DNA of 64,000 bases from WLMZ01 sp043753895 (GTDB taxonomy: Bacteria; Actinomycetota; Acidimicrobiia; Acidimicrobiales; Ilumatobacteraceae): the NCBI GenBank assembly GCA_043753895.1, contig JAYUWK010000171.1:1-64000 (forward strand). Direction: 5' to 3'. How positions within the stretch are numbered: position 1 is the stretch's first letter; each line of letters starts with the position of its first letter. The notes under the pieces were generated by a model. The model saw only the letters and a program-made list of their open reading frames with translations. It searched no databases and was not told the origin of the DNA. Below, piece after piece: positions 51,005 through 58,748 of this stretch. The position numbers and the translations under genes were made by a program.

Positions 51005-51733
51005 TCAGCCCTCGCCCAACCATCCGAGACCGGGAACCCCGGTACGTGTTCCACCCATTTCGTCGAGAAGATCCTGCAGTCGTCGCTGCGCATGTTCGGC
51101 GAGCTCCACCTCGGCCAGGGGCCCGCGCCGTTTCTTGCGCGGGCGAATCGCTGCGGCAACCTCGACCCGTGCCTGACGACTGATCATCGTGCTCAGCGTC
51201 GCGGCAACATGCACTGGAACGTGTTCGCGAACGGCCGCGGCAAGCAGCGTGTGATCGACCACGCCGGCATGACGAGGGTTCGATGTGCCCTGTGCGCCGA
51301 GTATGACGAGTTCGCCGGCCCTCAGTGCGCCGGCGATTTCGCCAGCAAGCGCGAGTAATCCGCCGACCCTACGCAGGAACGGTCCGAATGGAACGGTGTC
51401 GGGTCGGCCCACAAATCGAACAGGACGATCCAACGCCTCGCCGAGGGCGAGCGCTGTGGAGATCGGCGTGAGCGCGAATCGGCGCGTGTTGACCACGATG
51501 AGCGCCCCGCCCGACGGCAGATGGTGCTCGCCACCGACACTGACGCTCCACCGCAGATGCGCTGCGGGTGCAAGTGCCTCGATCAGTCGGGCGTCGCGAC
51601 CCCATCCGTCGACCGTGGGTCGCGGCCACACCACGCCAACGGGTCGCGCAGCCACATGCAATGCCTGGCTCAGTGGCGACCGCCGTGAAGCGGGCACATC
51701 GAGCTGGATGACCTCGGCACCATTCGCGGTCAT
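51005..51733 (-). CDS. Lysophospholipid acyltransferase-like protein, diverged
   Basis: The 242-residue protein aligns by eye with PlsC-type acyltransferases. LIVVNTRRFALTP occupies the place of the catalytic HxxxxD motif, which is absent. LVILGAQGTSNPRHAG resembles the substrate-binding EGTxS block. A non-catalytic or altered role is therefore possible. The ATG overlaps the upstream epimerase stop (ATGA). In Mycobacterium a similar SDR/acyltransferase pair occurs (Rv0501-Rv0502). Confidence 0.68.
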   Translation of the reverse strand: MTANGAEVIQLDVPASRRSPLSQALHVAARPVGVVWPRPTVDGWGRDARLIEALAPAAHLRWSVSVGGEHHLPSGGALIVVNTRRFALTPISTALALGEALDRPVRFVGRPDTVPFGPFLRRVGGLLALAGEIAGALRAGELVILGAQGTSNPRHAGVVDHTLLAAAVREHVPVHVAATLSTMISRQARVEVAAAIRPRKKRRGPLAEVELAEHAQRRLQDLLDEMGGTRTGVPGLGWLGEG

Positions 51734-52722
51734 GACGCCATCCCCTGCTGGTCGATCACGGGCAGGGCGGGAGCGACGCGAATGACCGACGGCCACTCGA
51801 ACAGGCGGTCGATCACCTCAGACGTGGAGTGCTGCGCAACCACACCGAGCAATTCTTCGGCTCGGTCGCCATCGACGAGACGGCCGCGGTGCAAGACCTC
51901 GACGACGTGATCGGGAACGGGTGCGCCGAGGAGGTGACTGAGCCGGCGGGCCATCGTCCATTCGGGGCCAAACAGGGGTATCGGCAGTCGGCGGCCACGC
52001 AGAATTGCCTGCCATGCCGTGATGGCACCGGGGCCCACCACGTTGACCGGTTCGGCCAAGCCGACGCGGGCTGCGGCCACCAGTGCCCGAGCGGCATCGG
52101 AGTCACGCACCACCGCAAACGGCGGATCAGCAAGCGCGCTGAACGGCACCGCGGGCAGCCGCAGGAGTCGACCGAGCGGGCTCGGCACATGCGGACCGAG
52201 CACGGGCGCCAATCGAACGGCGCCGACGCTGACACCCGTACGCGCGGCCACGTCGGCCGCGGTTGACTCGAGCCGGGCGACCATTCGCCCGAATTCGGTG
52301 GTCGGGTTCACGGGCGCTGATTCATCGGGGCGCGACAACGAGCCTCTGGCCCTGCCATAGACGGAGGCCCCGCTGCGCAAGACGATGTGCTCGAGCGCCG
52401 GACACTCGGCAGCGGCGCCGAGGAACGACGTCGCAGCTTCCTGAGTGAAGGTCCGCGCGTGCGCTGTGTTGACCCGTGCATCGGGCTCCCAGACGGCGAT
52501 GTGAATGAGAATGTGCGGATTGAACCGTGTGACGACATCGACGACCTGGCTGCGATGATGCGCCTCGATCCGATGAAAGGTCGCCTTGCGCAACCGACGC
52601 CGCGGCGGGTCAACGTCGACACCCTCGAGCGCGCCGACCCACGGCTCTGACTCGAGCATGGTTGCCACGAGCGAGCCAAGCTCACTGCCCATTCCGCTCA
52701 CCAGAACTCGACGTCCGCGCAT
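51730..52722 (-). CDS. NAD-dependent epimerase/dehydratase (SDR)
   Basis: A 330-residue extended SDR. The nucleotide loop VLVSGMGSELGSLVATML departs from the usual GxxGxxG only slightly. IVLRSGASVYGRARG is the catalytic Ser/Tyr region, and VRLAPVLGPHVPSPLG follows. It is similar in context to the mycobacterial GalE2-type SDR beside an acyltransferase. It heads a minus-strand operon with the acyltransferase-like, hydrolase and renalase-like genes. ATG 52722 was used; a GTG one codon earlier is possible. Confidence 0.84.
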   Translation of the reverse strand: MRGRRVLVSGMGSELGSLVATMLESEPWVGALEGVDVDPPRRRLRKATFHRIEAHHRSQVVDVVTRFNPHILIHIAVWEPDARVNTAHARTFTQEAATSFLGAAAECPALEHIVLRSGASVYGRARGSLSRPDESAPVNPTTEFGRMVARLESTAADVAARTGVSVGAVRLAPVLGPHVPSPLGRLLRLPAVPFSALADPPFAVVRDSDAARALVAAARVGLAEPVNVVGPGAITAWQAILRGRRLPIPLFGPEWTMARRLSHLLGAPVPDHVVEVLHRGRLVDGDRAEELLGVVAQHSTSEVIDRLFEWPSVIRVAPALPVIDQQGMAS

Positions 52723-52771
52723 CACGGCAAGGTTACAGGCGCGCGCGGCGCTGGGTCGGGTTGCAACGACG

Positions 52772-53629
52772 TCAGCCGAGACCGCGGGCGTCCTGCTTCA
52801 GCGCGGTATCGACGGACAGCGCGGCCGCAACGACCAGCGAGAGCAGCGGTTGCGGGAGCTGGGCGTGGATCTGCACGACATAGTTGTCGGCCGTAGTGAA
52901 CATCGTCTTGGCGACGCCCTCGAACGTCTTGGTCATGCGCGCCACCTCGTTGCCGTTGTGATCCTCGATCCGAAAGTTCCACGCTCGCCAGTTCTCGGCG
53001 TTAATGGAACCGAGCGTGTAGCCCCCGCCCTGCAAGCTGAAGTGAATCTTGCCGAACACGTTGTCTTGGATGATGCGCCCGATCTCGGTACCGGCGCCGT
53101 CGGCAACGATGATGCTCGACTTGATCAACTTCGCCGGACGGGTGAGTTGCAGCACGGGTGCGCCGGCCGCATCGTTGATCACGTAGCGATGCGTCAGGTA
53201 CTGGTCGTAGCTCGTGAGTAGGCGAACTGCTTTCTTCGCTGCCGACTGACCCACCTCGGTGACACTGGCGACCTGCTGGCCCTGCGCGTTGAACACGCCG
53301 TACTGATTGGTCAGCTCGATGATCTTGGCCTTCTGGTTGACGACGAGGATCGGCTCGCTGAACAGATGCCCGGCACCTTCGAATGCCGAGCCGGTGACTC
53401 CGGCGCTGCGATGCCCGGTAGCCGCAACCTGTTGCGCGATCTTGGTGGGATCGCCTTCTGTACCAACGGTGAGCGCCTTCTCGATGCGGTCGAATCCCTT
53501 TGCCTTCAATGGATCGATACCGGTGACGCCATTGTCGCTGACGTGTTCGGTCCACGCCTTGCCATCCCAGTAACGCAACTGATGACGGTTCATCGGATCG
53601 GGATGCCAATTCGCAGGAGACGCGCTCAT
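52772..53629 (-). CDS. DUF2510 / scramblase-like (LURP-fold) protein
   Basis: The 285-residue protein starts with an actinobacterial DUF2510 motif (NWHPDPMNRHQLRYWDGKAW, then TEHVSDNG). It continues with a tubby-like/scramblase-type barrel: LFSEPILVVNQKAKIIELTN, RYVINDAAGAPVLQL and NWRAWNFRIEDHNGNEVARM. The C-terminal helix LLSLVVAAALSVDTAL may attach to membrane. Its biochemical role is unknown; the fold suggests lipid binding. ATG 53629 gives the DUF2510 motif at the N-terminus. Confidence 0.82.
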   Translation of the reverse strand: MSASPANWHPDPMNRHQLRYWDGKAWTEHVSDNGVTGIDPLKAKGFDRIEKALTVGTEGDPTKIAQQVAATGHRSAGVTGSAFEGAGHLFSEPILVVNQKAKIIELTNQYGVFNAQGQQVASVTEVGQSAAKKAVRLLTSYDQYLTHRYVINDAAGAPVLQLTRPAKLIKSSIIVADGAGTEIGRIIQDNVFGKIHFSLQGGGYTLGSINAENWRAWNFRIEDHNGNEVARMTKTFEGVAKTMFTTADNYVVQIHAQLPQPLLSLVVAAALSVDTALKQDARGLG

Positions 53630-53675
53630 CACTTCACCATAATGGGGATCGCTCAGAGCGATTGTCTGCGTCGGC

Positions 53676-54182
53676 TCAGCGGAGCGTATGCGCCATGAGG
53701 ATGACCTCACGCGCGAAGGGATCGAGCTGACGCTCAGCGATGCGTTCGGTGATCATGATCGCCTGCGAGCTGTCCTCGACGAGTCCGCTCCAGCGGATGT
53801 ATCCACCCATGATGCCGATGAGACGGTCGCCGACTTCCTCGTTGTGCACGATCACCTTCACACCGGCATCGAGCAGCGTGCGCAGTTCGGTGTAGAAGGC
53901 CTTCAGCCAATGCGGAAGGTCTTCGCCGGTGAAGGGCCGGTGGCGATAGTTCACACCGAGCTCTTCGTAGTTGTGCAGGTTGTGCGGCGCGGGAATGATG
54001 CTGATGAGGCACCCGAAGCCGTTCTCGCGAATCCAGATGATCTCTTCTTGGCGCCGTACCCGGCGATGGTTCTCGCCATAGCCGCCCGGGCGCTCGCAGA
54101 TTGCGAGCTTGTCCTTCAGCACCCAGGTGAAGTTACGTGGGGTGATTCCCAACGCCCACTTGCCGCGCAGGCGGGGCGGCAT
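53676..54182 (-). CDS. Dual-specificity-phosphatase-fold protein lacking the catalytic Cys
   Basis: The product of about 168 residues reads like a dual-specificity phosphatase: NYRHRPFTGEDLPHWLKAFY, then KVIVHNEEVGDRLIGIMGGY. In the signature H-C-x5-R the Cys is Asn (H-N-E-E-V-G-D-R) while the Arg is kept. It should be unable to form the phosphocysteine intermediate and may be a phosphate-binding pseudophosphatase. ATG 54182 follows GGGGCGA; an in-frame TTG at 54260 is possible. It lies 80 bases after tilS. The fold assignment is by eye. Confidence 0.6.
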   Translation of the reverse strand: MPPRLRGKWALGITPRNFTWVLKDKLAICERPGGYGENHRRVRRQEEIIWIRENGFGCLISIIPAPHNLHNYEELGVNYRHRPFTGEDLPHWLKAFYTELRTLLDAGVKVIVHNEEVGDRLIGIMGGYIRWSGLVEDSSQAIMITERIAERQLDPFAREVILMAHTLR

Positions 54183-54262
54183 CAGTTCGCCCCGCGCAAC
54201 AGCACCATGCAGCAAGACGACAAGATCGGATCGGGTACACAGCTGGGCATCGGCTCGCAAGG

Positions 54263-55153
54263 TTATCGGGGCCGAGGCCCATCGAGCGAGAGCTGCTGAC
54301 GATGACGACTGATTCGTCGGCCGTCGTTGGTCTCACACGCAGCAACCTCGCCACGGGCCACAGCGAGCACGCGCTCGATGGTGGCGAGGTCGGGCGGGTG
54401 CTCTCGCGTCAGCCAGGCACGAACGGCGCGCCGGGCCAAAGCAGGCGGGGCTGCGGTCAGTGCCTTGGCATCGGTGGGATCGAGCGCCGACGCCCACTCA
54501 TCGAGCAGATCGGCATCGGCGCGCCACAGCTCGGCCTGACGGGCGAGCAGCGGCACAAGGTCTCGTTGCGCCAGTGTGTCCATCAATGGGAGCAACTCCG
54601 CACGCACCCGATTGCGCAGATGCAACGGACTTCGGTTCGACGGATCGTCGACGGTGGCGATGCCCAAGACGCGACACAACTCATGCGTCTCGGACCGGCG
54701 CAGATCGAGCAGCGGATGGCGCTGCGGACGCATCCCGCTGAGCCCGTTGAGCGCGCCGCCGCGCAACAGATTGAGCAGCATCGTCTCGGCCTGGTCGTCG
54801 GCAGTGTGACCGGTGAGTGCATCAGGCCCGAGCACGGCGTGGCGAGCAACGCGGGCGCGCGCTTCCTGGTTCGGGCCGGGTATCACGCAAACGCGCTCGC
54901 TGCGGAACTCGGCCCCGAGACGTTCGGCAGCGGCGGCCACGACGGCGGCCTCGACATCGGATCCCGCACGCAGGCCGTGATCCACATGCACCGCGGTCAC
55001 ACGGCATCCTGCCGCGGTTGCCAGCGCGAGTAACGCCATCGAATCCGGACCACCCGACACCGCGCAGACCACCGTTGCATCGACACCGGGATAGACGCCG
55101 AGCTGCGGGCAGCGCGCCAGCAACGCCGCGACCAATGGGTGCTTGTCAGGCAA
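54263..55153 (-). CDS. tilS: tRNA(Ile)-lysidine synthase
   Basis: TilS attaches lysine to C34 of the CAU-anticodon tRNA(Ile), switching it from Met to Ile decoding. The 296-residue protein has the ATP PP-loop CAVSGGPDSMALLAL, VHVDHGLRAGSDVE, TGHTADDQAETMLLNLLRG and the segment DDPSNRSPLHLRNRVR. It is a short form lacking the full C-terminal tRNA-binding extension of E. coli TilS, as usual in actinobacteria. The TTG start overlaps the metalloprotease stop by 8 bases. Confidence 0.93.
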   Translation of the reverse strand: MPDKHPLVAALLARCPQLGVYPGVDATVVCAVSGGPDSMALLALATAAGCRVTAVHVDHGLRAGSDVEAAVVAAAAERLGAEFRSERVCVIPGPNQEARARVARHAVLGPDALTGHTADDQAETMLLNLLRGGALNGLSGMRPQRHPLLDLRRSETHELCRVLGIATVDDPSNRSPLHLRNRVRAELLPLMDTLAQRDLVPLLARQAELWRADADLLDEWASALDPTDAKALTAAPPALARRAVRAWLTREHPPDLATIERVLAVARGEVAACETNDGRRISRHRQQLSLDGPRPR

Positions 55154-56231
55154 TCCGCCGCTCCACTCCCAGACGATCGAGCCACATGTGTGGTTGACGG
55201 ATCTCGTCGAGGGAGGGTAGGTTCTCCACCCGTTGCCAGCAACGATCGATCACGTCGATTCCACCAGCGGCTTCGATCTCGGCGATGAACTGTTCGCCGG
55301 CGAGGTACTGATTGAGTTTGCCCTCGAGACCAATCAGGCGCTGAATCAGTCGCCCGAGTGGATTGACTCGTCGGCGCCGTTCGCGCAGCACCCGGGCGAA
55401 GCGATCGCCGCCGGGGATCAGGTCGGCGCCGGCACGGTCCATCACCACATCGCCATGACCCTCGAGCAGCGACATCAGTCCGGCGATCTGACCGAACACC
55501 ACTCGCTGTTCCGGCGTTGCGACCACTGCAACCACACCACCGTCGCGCAGCCGTTGGCGGGCCGCGTCGCGGTCACGCATCGCCTCTCGAGCAGCGGCGA
55601 GGAAGGCTGCAGGGTCAGGGTTTGCGAGATCGAGTGTGCGGTGCACAAGATCGAGAAAGTGGTTGCGCATCCATGGCACACCGGTGAATTGGGCGCGGTG
55701 CGTGAGTTCGTGCAGAGTGACCCAGAGCCGGAACTCCTCAGGCGGAAAACCGAACCGATGCTCGAGTCCCAGCAGATTTGGACCGACGAGGTACACCGCA
55801 TCGTCATCCACGTCGCCGACGAGGAGGTCGTACTGACCGAGCACGCGAGCGCTCATCCACCCGAGCATCATGCCGACTTCGACCGCCGCAAATTGGCTCC
55901 CGATCGCGTTTGTTCGGCGAGCAAGCGGGCCCTCGATCGCGTTTGTTCGGCGGGCAAGCGGGCCCTCGGCCCATCGTTGTATGACGGGGTCGAGCAGCTT
56001 CTGGAACGATGCGATGTTTGCTCTGATCCAGTCCGCCCGGTCGATGACCTGCACGTGTGCGGGGCCGAGACTCGAGCGCAGTCCCGTGGTTGCCTGCACC
56101 CTGTCCTCGGCAACACGTGCGAGGACTTCAAGATCAGCGGACCGAAGGCTGCCAGGCGGGGGCGCCGGGTGACGAGCGGCGACGCTCAACGCCACCTGCT
56201 CGGCGCGTTTCCAGTCGACGGGTGCAACCAT
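55146..56231 (-). CDS. Zinc-dependent metalloprotease (COG5282 family)
   Basis: This protein of about 361 residues belongs to the actinobacterial family found beside tilS and once annotated as coenzyme F420 biosynthesis-associated. The zinc motif is HELTHRAQF (HExxH). Other family landmarks are VDWKRAEQVAL, VGPNLLGLEHRFGFPPEEF and SLLEGHGDVVMD. It carries a fresh 11-residue tandem duplication, EGPLARRTNAI twice. ATG 56231 starts right before the conserved VDW; an in-frame start at 56318 would overlap the small upstream gene. Confidence 0.86.
   Translation of the reverse strand: MVAPVDWKRAEQVALSVAARHPAPPPGSLRSADLEVLARVAEDRVQATTGLRSSLGPAHVQVIDRADWIRANIASFQKLLDPVIQRWAEGPLARRTNAIEGPLARRTNAIGSQFAAVEVGMMLGWMSARVLGQYDLLVGDVDDDAVYLVGPNLLGLEHRFGFPPEEFRLWVTLHELTHRAQFTGVPWMRNHFLDLVHRTLDLANPDPAAFLAAAREAMRDRDAARQRLRDGGVVAVVATPEQRVVFGQIAGLMSLLEGHGDVVMDRAGADLIPGGDRFARVLRERRRRVNPLGRLIQRLIGLEGKLNQYLAGEQFIAEIEAAGGIDVIDRCWQRVENLPSLDEIRQPHMWLDRLGVERRIA
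55901..55966. repeat. 33-bp in-frame tandem duplication inside the metalloprotease gene
   Basis: Positions 55901-55933 and 55934-55966 are identical except for A55920 versus G55953. The unit is a multiple of three and encodes EGPLARRTNAI in each copy. It is probably a recent slippage product and may vary between strains. Confidence 0.93.
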
Positions 56232-56253
56232 GCGAGTGCGTCCGTCGGCCGTT

Positions 56254-56397
56254 TCAGTCGTCGCGACGACGTCGGCCGTTGGGGTACTTCGCGGCGGTGA
56301 CAGTCTTGAGGTAGGCACCGACGAGCGCCACTGTGGCTACGACGCCACCGAGAAGGAGCAGCAGCCCGAGCCACCAGTGGAAAATAACTGCGATCAC
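56254..56397 (-). CDS. 47-residue single-pass membrane protein
   Basis: A short frame on the minus strand runs from GTG 56397 to TGA 56254. It encodes one hydrophobic helix (IFHWWLGLLLLLGGVVATVA) and then a conserved-looking tail AYLKTVTAAKYPNGRRRRDD. Charge distribution predicts the Arg-rich C-terminus in the cytosol. It ends 22 bases ahead of the metalloprotease start. I do not recognise a named family, but codon use and a Trp pair at the membrane edge suggest a real protein. Confidence 0.6.
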   Translation of the reverse strand: MIAVIFHWWLGLLLLLGGVVATVALVGAYLKTVTAAKYPNGRRRRDD

Positions 56398-56476
56398 GCG
56401 ACGAGCATAGCCACGAGGCTGTCGTTGGCCTGAATCTGGCGGGAATCACGCCGTGCTGTCGTTGGCGGGCGGCTGA

Positions 56477-56728
56477 CTAGCCGATCTGGCCGTCGCCGTC
56501 GAAGTCTTCGCCGAAACAACGCTCGATCTTGCTCAACAGCCCGGCCGGCATTTCGTCGTTGTGACACTTGGTGGCAATGACCGTGCGGAGTTCGGCGTGA
56601 AAATCGAACGCCTGCAGGCAGTCGGGACATCCGTCGAGATGCGAATGAATGGTCCGGCGCGCACCCTCTGACAATTCGTCGTCGAGGAAGGTCTCGAGTT
56701 CTCGCAGCGTCTCGTTGCAGTCAGCCAT
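56477..56728 (-). CDS. rsrA: RsrA-like zinc anti-sigma factor (mycothiol system)
   Basis: The 83-residue protein has the zinc-binding anti-sigma motif H30-x3-C34-x2-C37 (HLDGCPDC) and an additional C4, matching RsrA of Streptomyces. RsrA holds SigR inactive until disulfide stress oxidises its thiols and releases zinc. The tail is acidic (FGEDFDGDGQ). The ATG overlaps the sigma gene's stop by 8 bases, so sigma and anti-sigma are made together. Confidence 0.88.
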   Translation of the reverse strand: MADCNETLRELETFLDDELSEGARRTIHSHLDGCPDCLQAFDFHAELRTVIATKCHNDEMPAGLLSKIERCFGEDFDGDGQIG

Positions 56729-57347
56729 GTGTTGTTTCCGTCGAAGTTTCAAGCAGGGTCGTGTCTTGACCGTGGTGCTCGGGCTCGTTGGCAATAAGCC
56801 CTCGCGCGCTGGCAAAGTCGTACAACAGCTTGTGCATCGCTTTTCTTCCCCGATGTAGACGACTCATCACCGTGCCCACCGGAATCTCGAGAATCTCGGC
56901 GATCTCCTTGTACGCAAAACCCTCCACATCGCACAGCAGCACCGGCAGGCGGAAGTTCTCGGGCAGCGCTTCGAGGGCGGCCTTTACTTCGTCGTCGGTG
57001 AACAGATCGAACATCGTGTCCTCGGCGCTGCGATTGCCCAATGCGGTATCGAGCGAGCCCAACCGCTTGTAGAGATACAGGTCCTCGATGTTGTCGAGAC
57101 CCGCCTCGCTCGGACGACGCTGCTTAGCGCGATAGGTATTGATGAAGCTGTTCGTCAGGATGCGATAGAGCCACGCACGCAGGTTGGTGCCTTCTTGGAA
57201 TGTGGCGAAGCTGCGCCACGCACGCAGATACGTATCCTGAACCAGATCCTCCGCATCAGCAGAGTTACGGGTGAGGCGCAGCGCCGCCGAATACAGCTGA
57301 GGTGCATACTGCATGGCCTGTTCTGCGAACTCTGCTCGATCGGCCAT
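56721..57347 (-). CDS. sigR: SigR/SigH-type ECF RNA polymerase sigma factor
   Basis: This 208-residue group IV sigma factor has region 2 (AALRLTRNSADAEDLVQDTY, LRAWRSFATFQEGTNLRAWL) and region 4 (EALPENFRLPVLLCDVEGFA, YKEIAEILEIPVGTVMSRLH). It corresponds to SigR of Streptomyces and SigH of Mycobacterium, which direct the thiol-stress response. The anti-sigma gene overlaps its 3' end. The mycothiol gene mshA occurs elsewhere in the window. ATG 57347 was chosen. Confidence 0.93.
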   Translation of the reverse strand: MADRAEFAEQAMQYAPQLYSAALRLTRNSADAEDLVQDTYLRAWRSFATFQEGTNLRAWLYRILTNSFINTYRAKQRRPSEAGLDNIEDLYLYKRLGSLDTALGNRSAEDTMFDLFTDDEVKAALEALPENFRLPVLLCDVEGFAYKEIAEILEIPVGTVMSRLHRGRKAMHKLLYDFASARGLIANEPEHHGQDTTLLETSTETTHG

Positions 57348-57402
57348 TTCGATGACCCTAGTGGCCTCTCGGCACACGTGTCAGAACGCGCAAGCGTCGG
57401 CG

Positions 57403-57912
57403 TCAGGAACCTGCGCTGGGGAGATCGTCGACAACCTCGTCGAGTTGTTGCACGAATCGCGTGAGCAGATCGGCCAAATCGGCGCGCTCATCGGGGGCGA
57501 AGGCGCTCATCAATCGGCTGATCACATAGCCGCGTCGAACGTCGATGTCCTTGTGGAGGCGGCGTCCGGCGTCGGTGGCACAGACGATCACCACGCGGCC
57601 GTCATCGCGATCGGCACGACGCGACGCCAGACTCACCTTCACCAATCGCTGTACCGCGCGAGTCGCAGTGGAGGGATCCACGTGAAGCGCCTCGGCCAGC
57701 TCGCTCATCCGCCACGACGGCCGCTGCGCAAGGACGTCGAGCGTGTCCATCTGGCCCGCGTCGAGCGCGTCGTCCGCAGTACCGAACATGTAGTCGCGTA
57801 GTGCCGATGTGCTTGCGCCCCGGCGCATCTCGCGCCACGCCCGGCCGATACGAACGGCCACATCGAGATCGGCGGCCTGCCTGAGATCGACCGCTGATCG
57901 GGGTGTCGCCAT
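57403..57912 (-). CDS. MarR-family transcriptional regulator
   Basis: A 169-residue winged-helix regulator. The DNA-binding region is SWRMSELAEALHVDPSTATRAVQRLVKVSL, here spanning about residues 66-96, with wing DRDDGRVVIVCATDAGRR. It is divergent from the hydrolase gene at 57933, and only 20 bases separate the starts, so it may control that hydrolase or itself. Ligand is unknown. ATG 57912 was used; a GTG two codons upstream is possible. Confidence 0.9.
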   Translation of the reverse strand: MATPRSAVDLRQAADLDVAVRIGRAWREMRRGASTSALRDYMFGTADDALDAGQMDTLDVLAQRPSWRMSELAEALHVDPSTATRAVQRLVKVSLASRRADRDDGRVVIVCATDAGRRLHKDIDVRRGYVISRLMSAFAPDERADLADLLTRFVQQLDEVVDDLPSAGS

Positions 57913-57932
57913 GGGCACGTAGGGTACAACCG

Positions 57933-58676
57933 ATGTTGGACCCGGCTAACGACCCAGCGACGAACCCAACCGGCGACTCGGGCTCCGATGCCGCTGGTCG
58001 TCTCCAGACACCGCTCGATGCACTCGGGGTCATCGCCAGCCAAGATGTGATGATCACCTCGTCGCTGCGCCACGCCGAGTTCTTCACAATGCGCGGCCTG
58101 CTCACGTTGTTGTGGCACGAACCCGAAGACGATGTTGCCGTGGTACCTGCGGCGATCGTTGCCTGTGGCGGGGCGATGGGAGGTCTGCTCGGCCCGGCCA
58201 ATGGTTTGTATCATCAACTCGGCGAGACCTGGGCCACACGCGGTGTTCCGGTGCTACGAGTCAGCTATCGGCAACCGAACGATCTCGACGCCTGTTGCAT
58301 CGACGTGGCAGCGGCCGTACAGCTCGCGGTCACCGCAGGCGGCGCCGAGCGGGTGGTGCTGATGGGCCACAGCTTCGGCGGTGCAGTCGCCATCCGCGTC
58401 GCCGTTGGTCTGGCCGACATGGTGCCGGGCGTGGTGACCTTCGCCACCCAGTCGGCCGGTTGCGAGATCGCGGGCGGATTGGCTGGACGACCGTTGCTGA
58501 TGTTTCATGGCGACCGTGACGAAATCCTGCCGATGCAGTCGAGTGAGGTGGTGCGCGCCATCGCCGGAACCGCAGAGCTGGTGATCTGCCCCAACGACGG
58601 CCATCTGCTCGCCAAGAGCGGCGCACTGATGACCGAGCGCCTCGAAGCGTGGCTCCCGGCCGCCCTCGGCCTCTGA
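57933..58676 (+). CDS. Alpha/beta hydrolase
   Basis: The 247-residue protein has nucleophile Ser in LMGHSFGGAVAI, an acid in FHGDRDEILP and His in NDGHLLAKSG. The first strand segment is AAIVACGGAMGGLLG. It lies head to head with the MarR gene, a common regulator/enzyme pairing. Substrate is unknown. Its 3' end faces a truncated AbiEi-type gene across a 17-bp hairpin. Confidence 0.86.
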   Translation: MLDPANDPATNPTGDSGSDAAGRLQTPLDALGVIASQDVMITSSLRHAEFFTMRGLLTLLWHEPEDDVAVVPAAIVACGGAMGGLLGPANGLYHQLGETWATRGVPVLRVSYRQPNDLDACCIDVAAAVQLAVTAGGAERVVLMGHSFGGAVAIRVAVGLADMVPGVVTFATQSAGCEIAGGLAGRPLLMFHGDRDEILPMQSSEVVRAIAGTAELVICPNDGHLLAKSGALMTERLEAWLPAALGL

Positions 58677-58707
58677 CACCCCGCAGCCCGCACCCCGATT
58701 GTGCGCC

Positions 58708-58748
58708 GTGAATGCTGAGCGCACGTCTACGGTGCGCTCAGCATTCAC
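58708..58748. terminator. 17-bp perfect inverted repeat between convergent genes
   Basis: GTGAATGCTGAGCGCAC (58708-58724) and GTGCGCTCAGCATTCAC (58732-58748) are exact reverse complements around a 7-base loop. The hairpin lies between convergent genes and covers the stop codon (58738-58740) of the minus-strand gene. It has no T-run, but its length suits a bidirectional terminator of the type common in actinobacteria. Confidence 0.7.
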
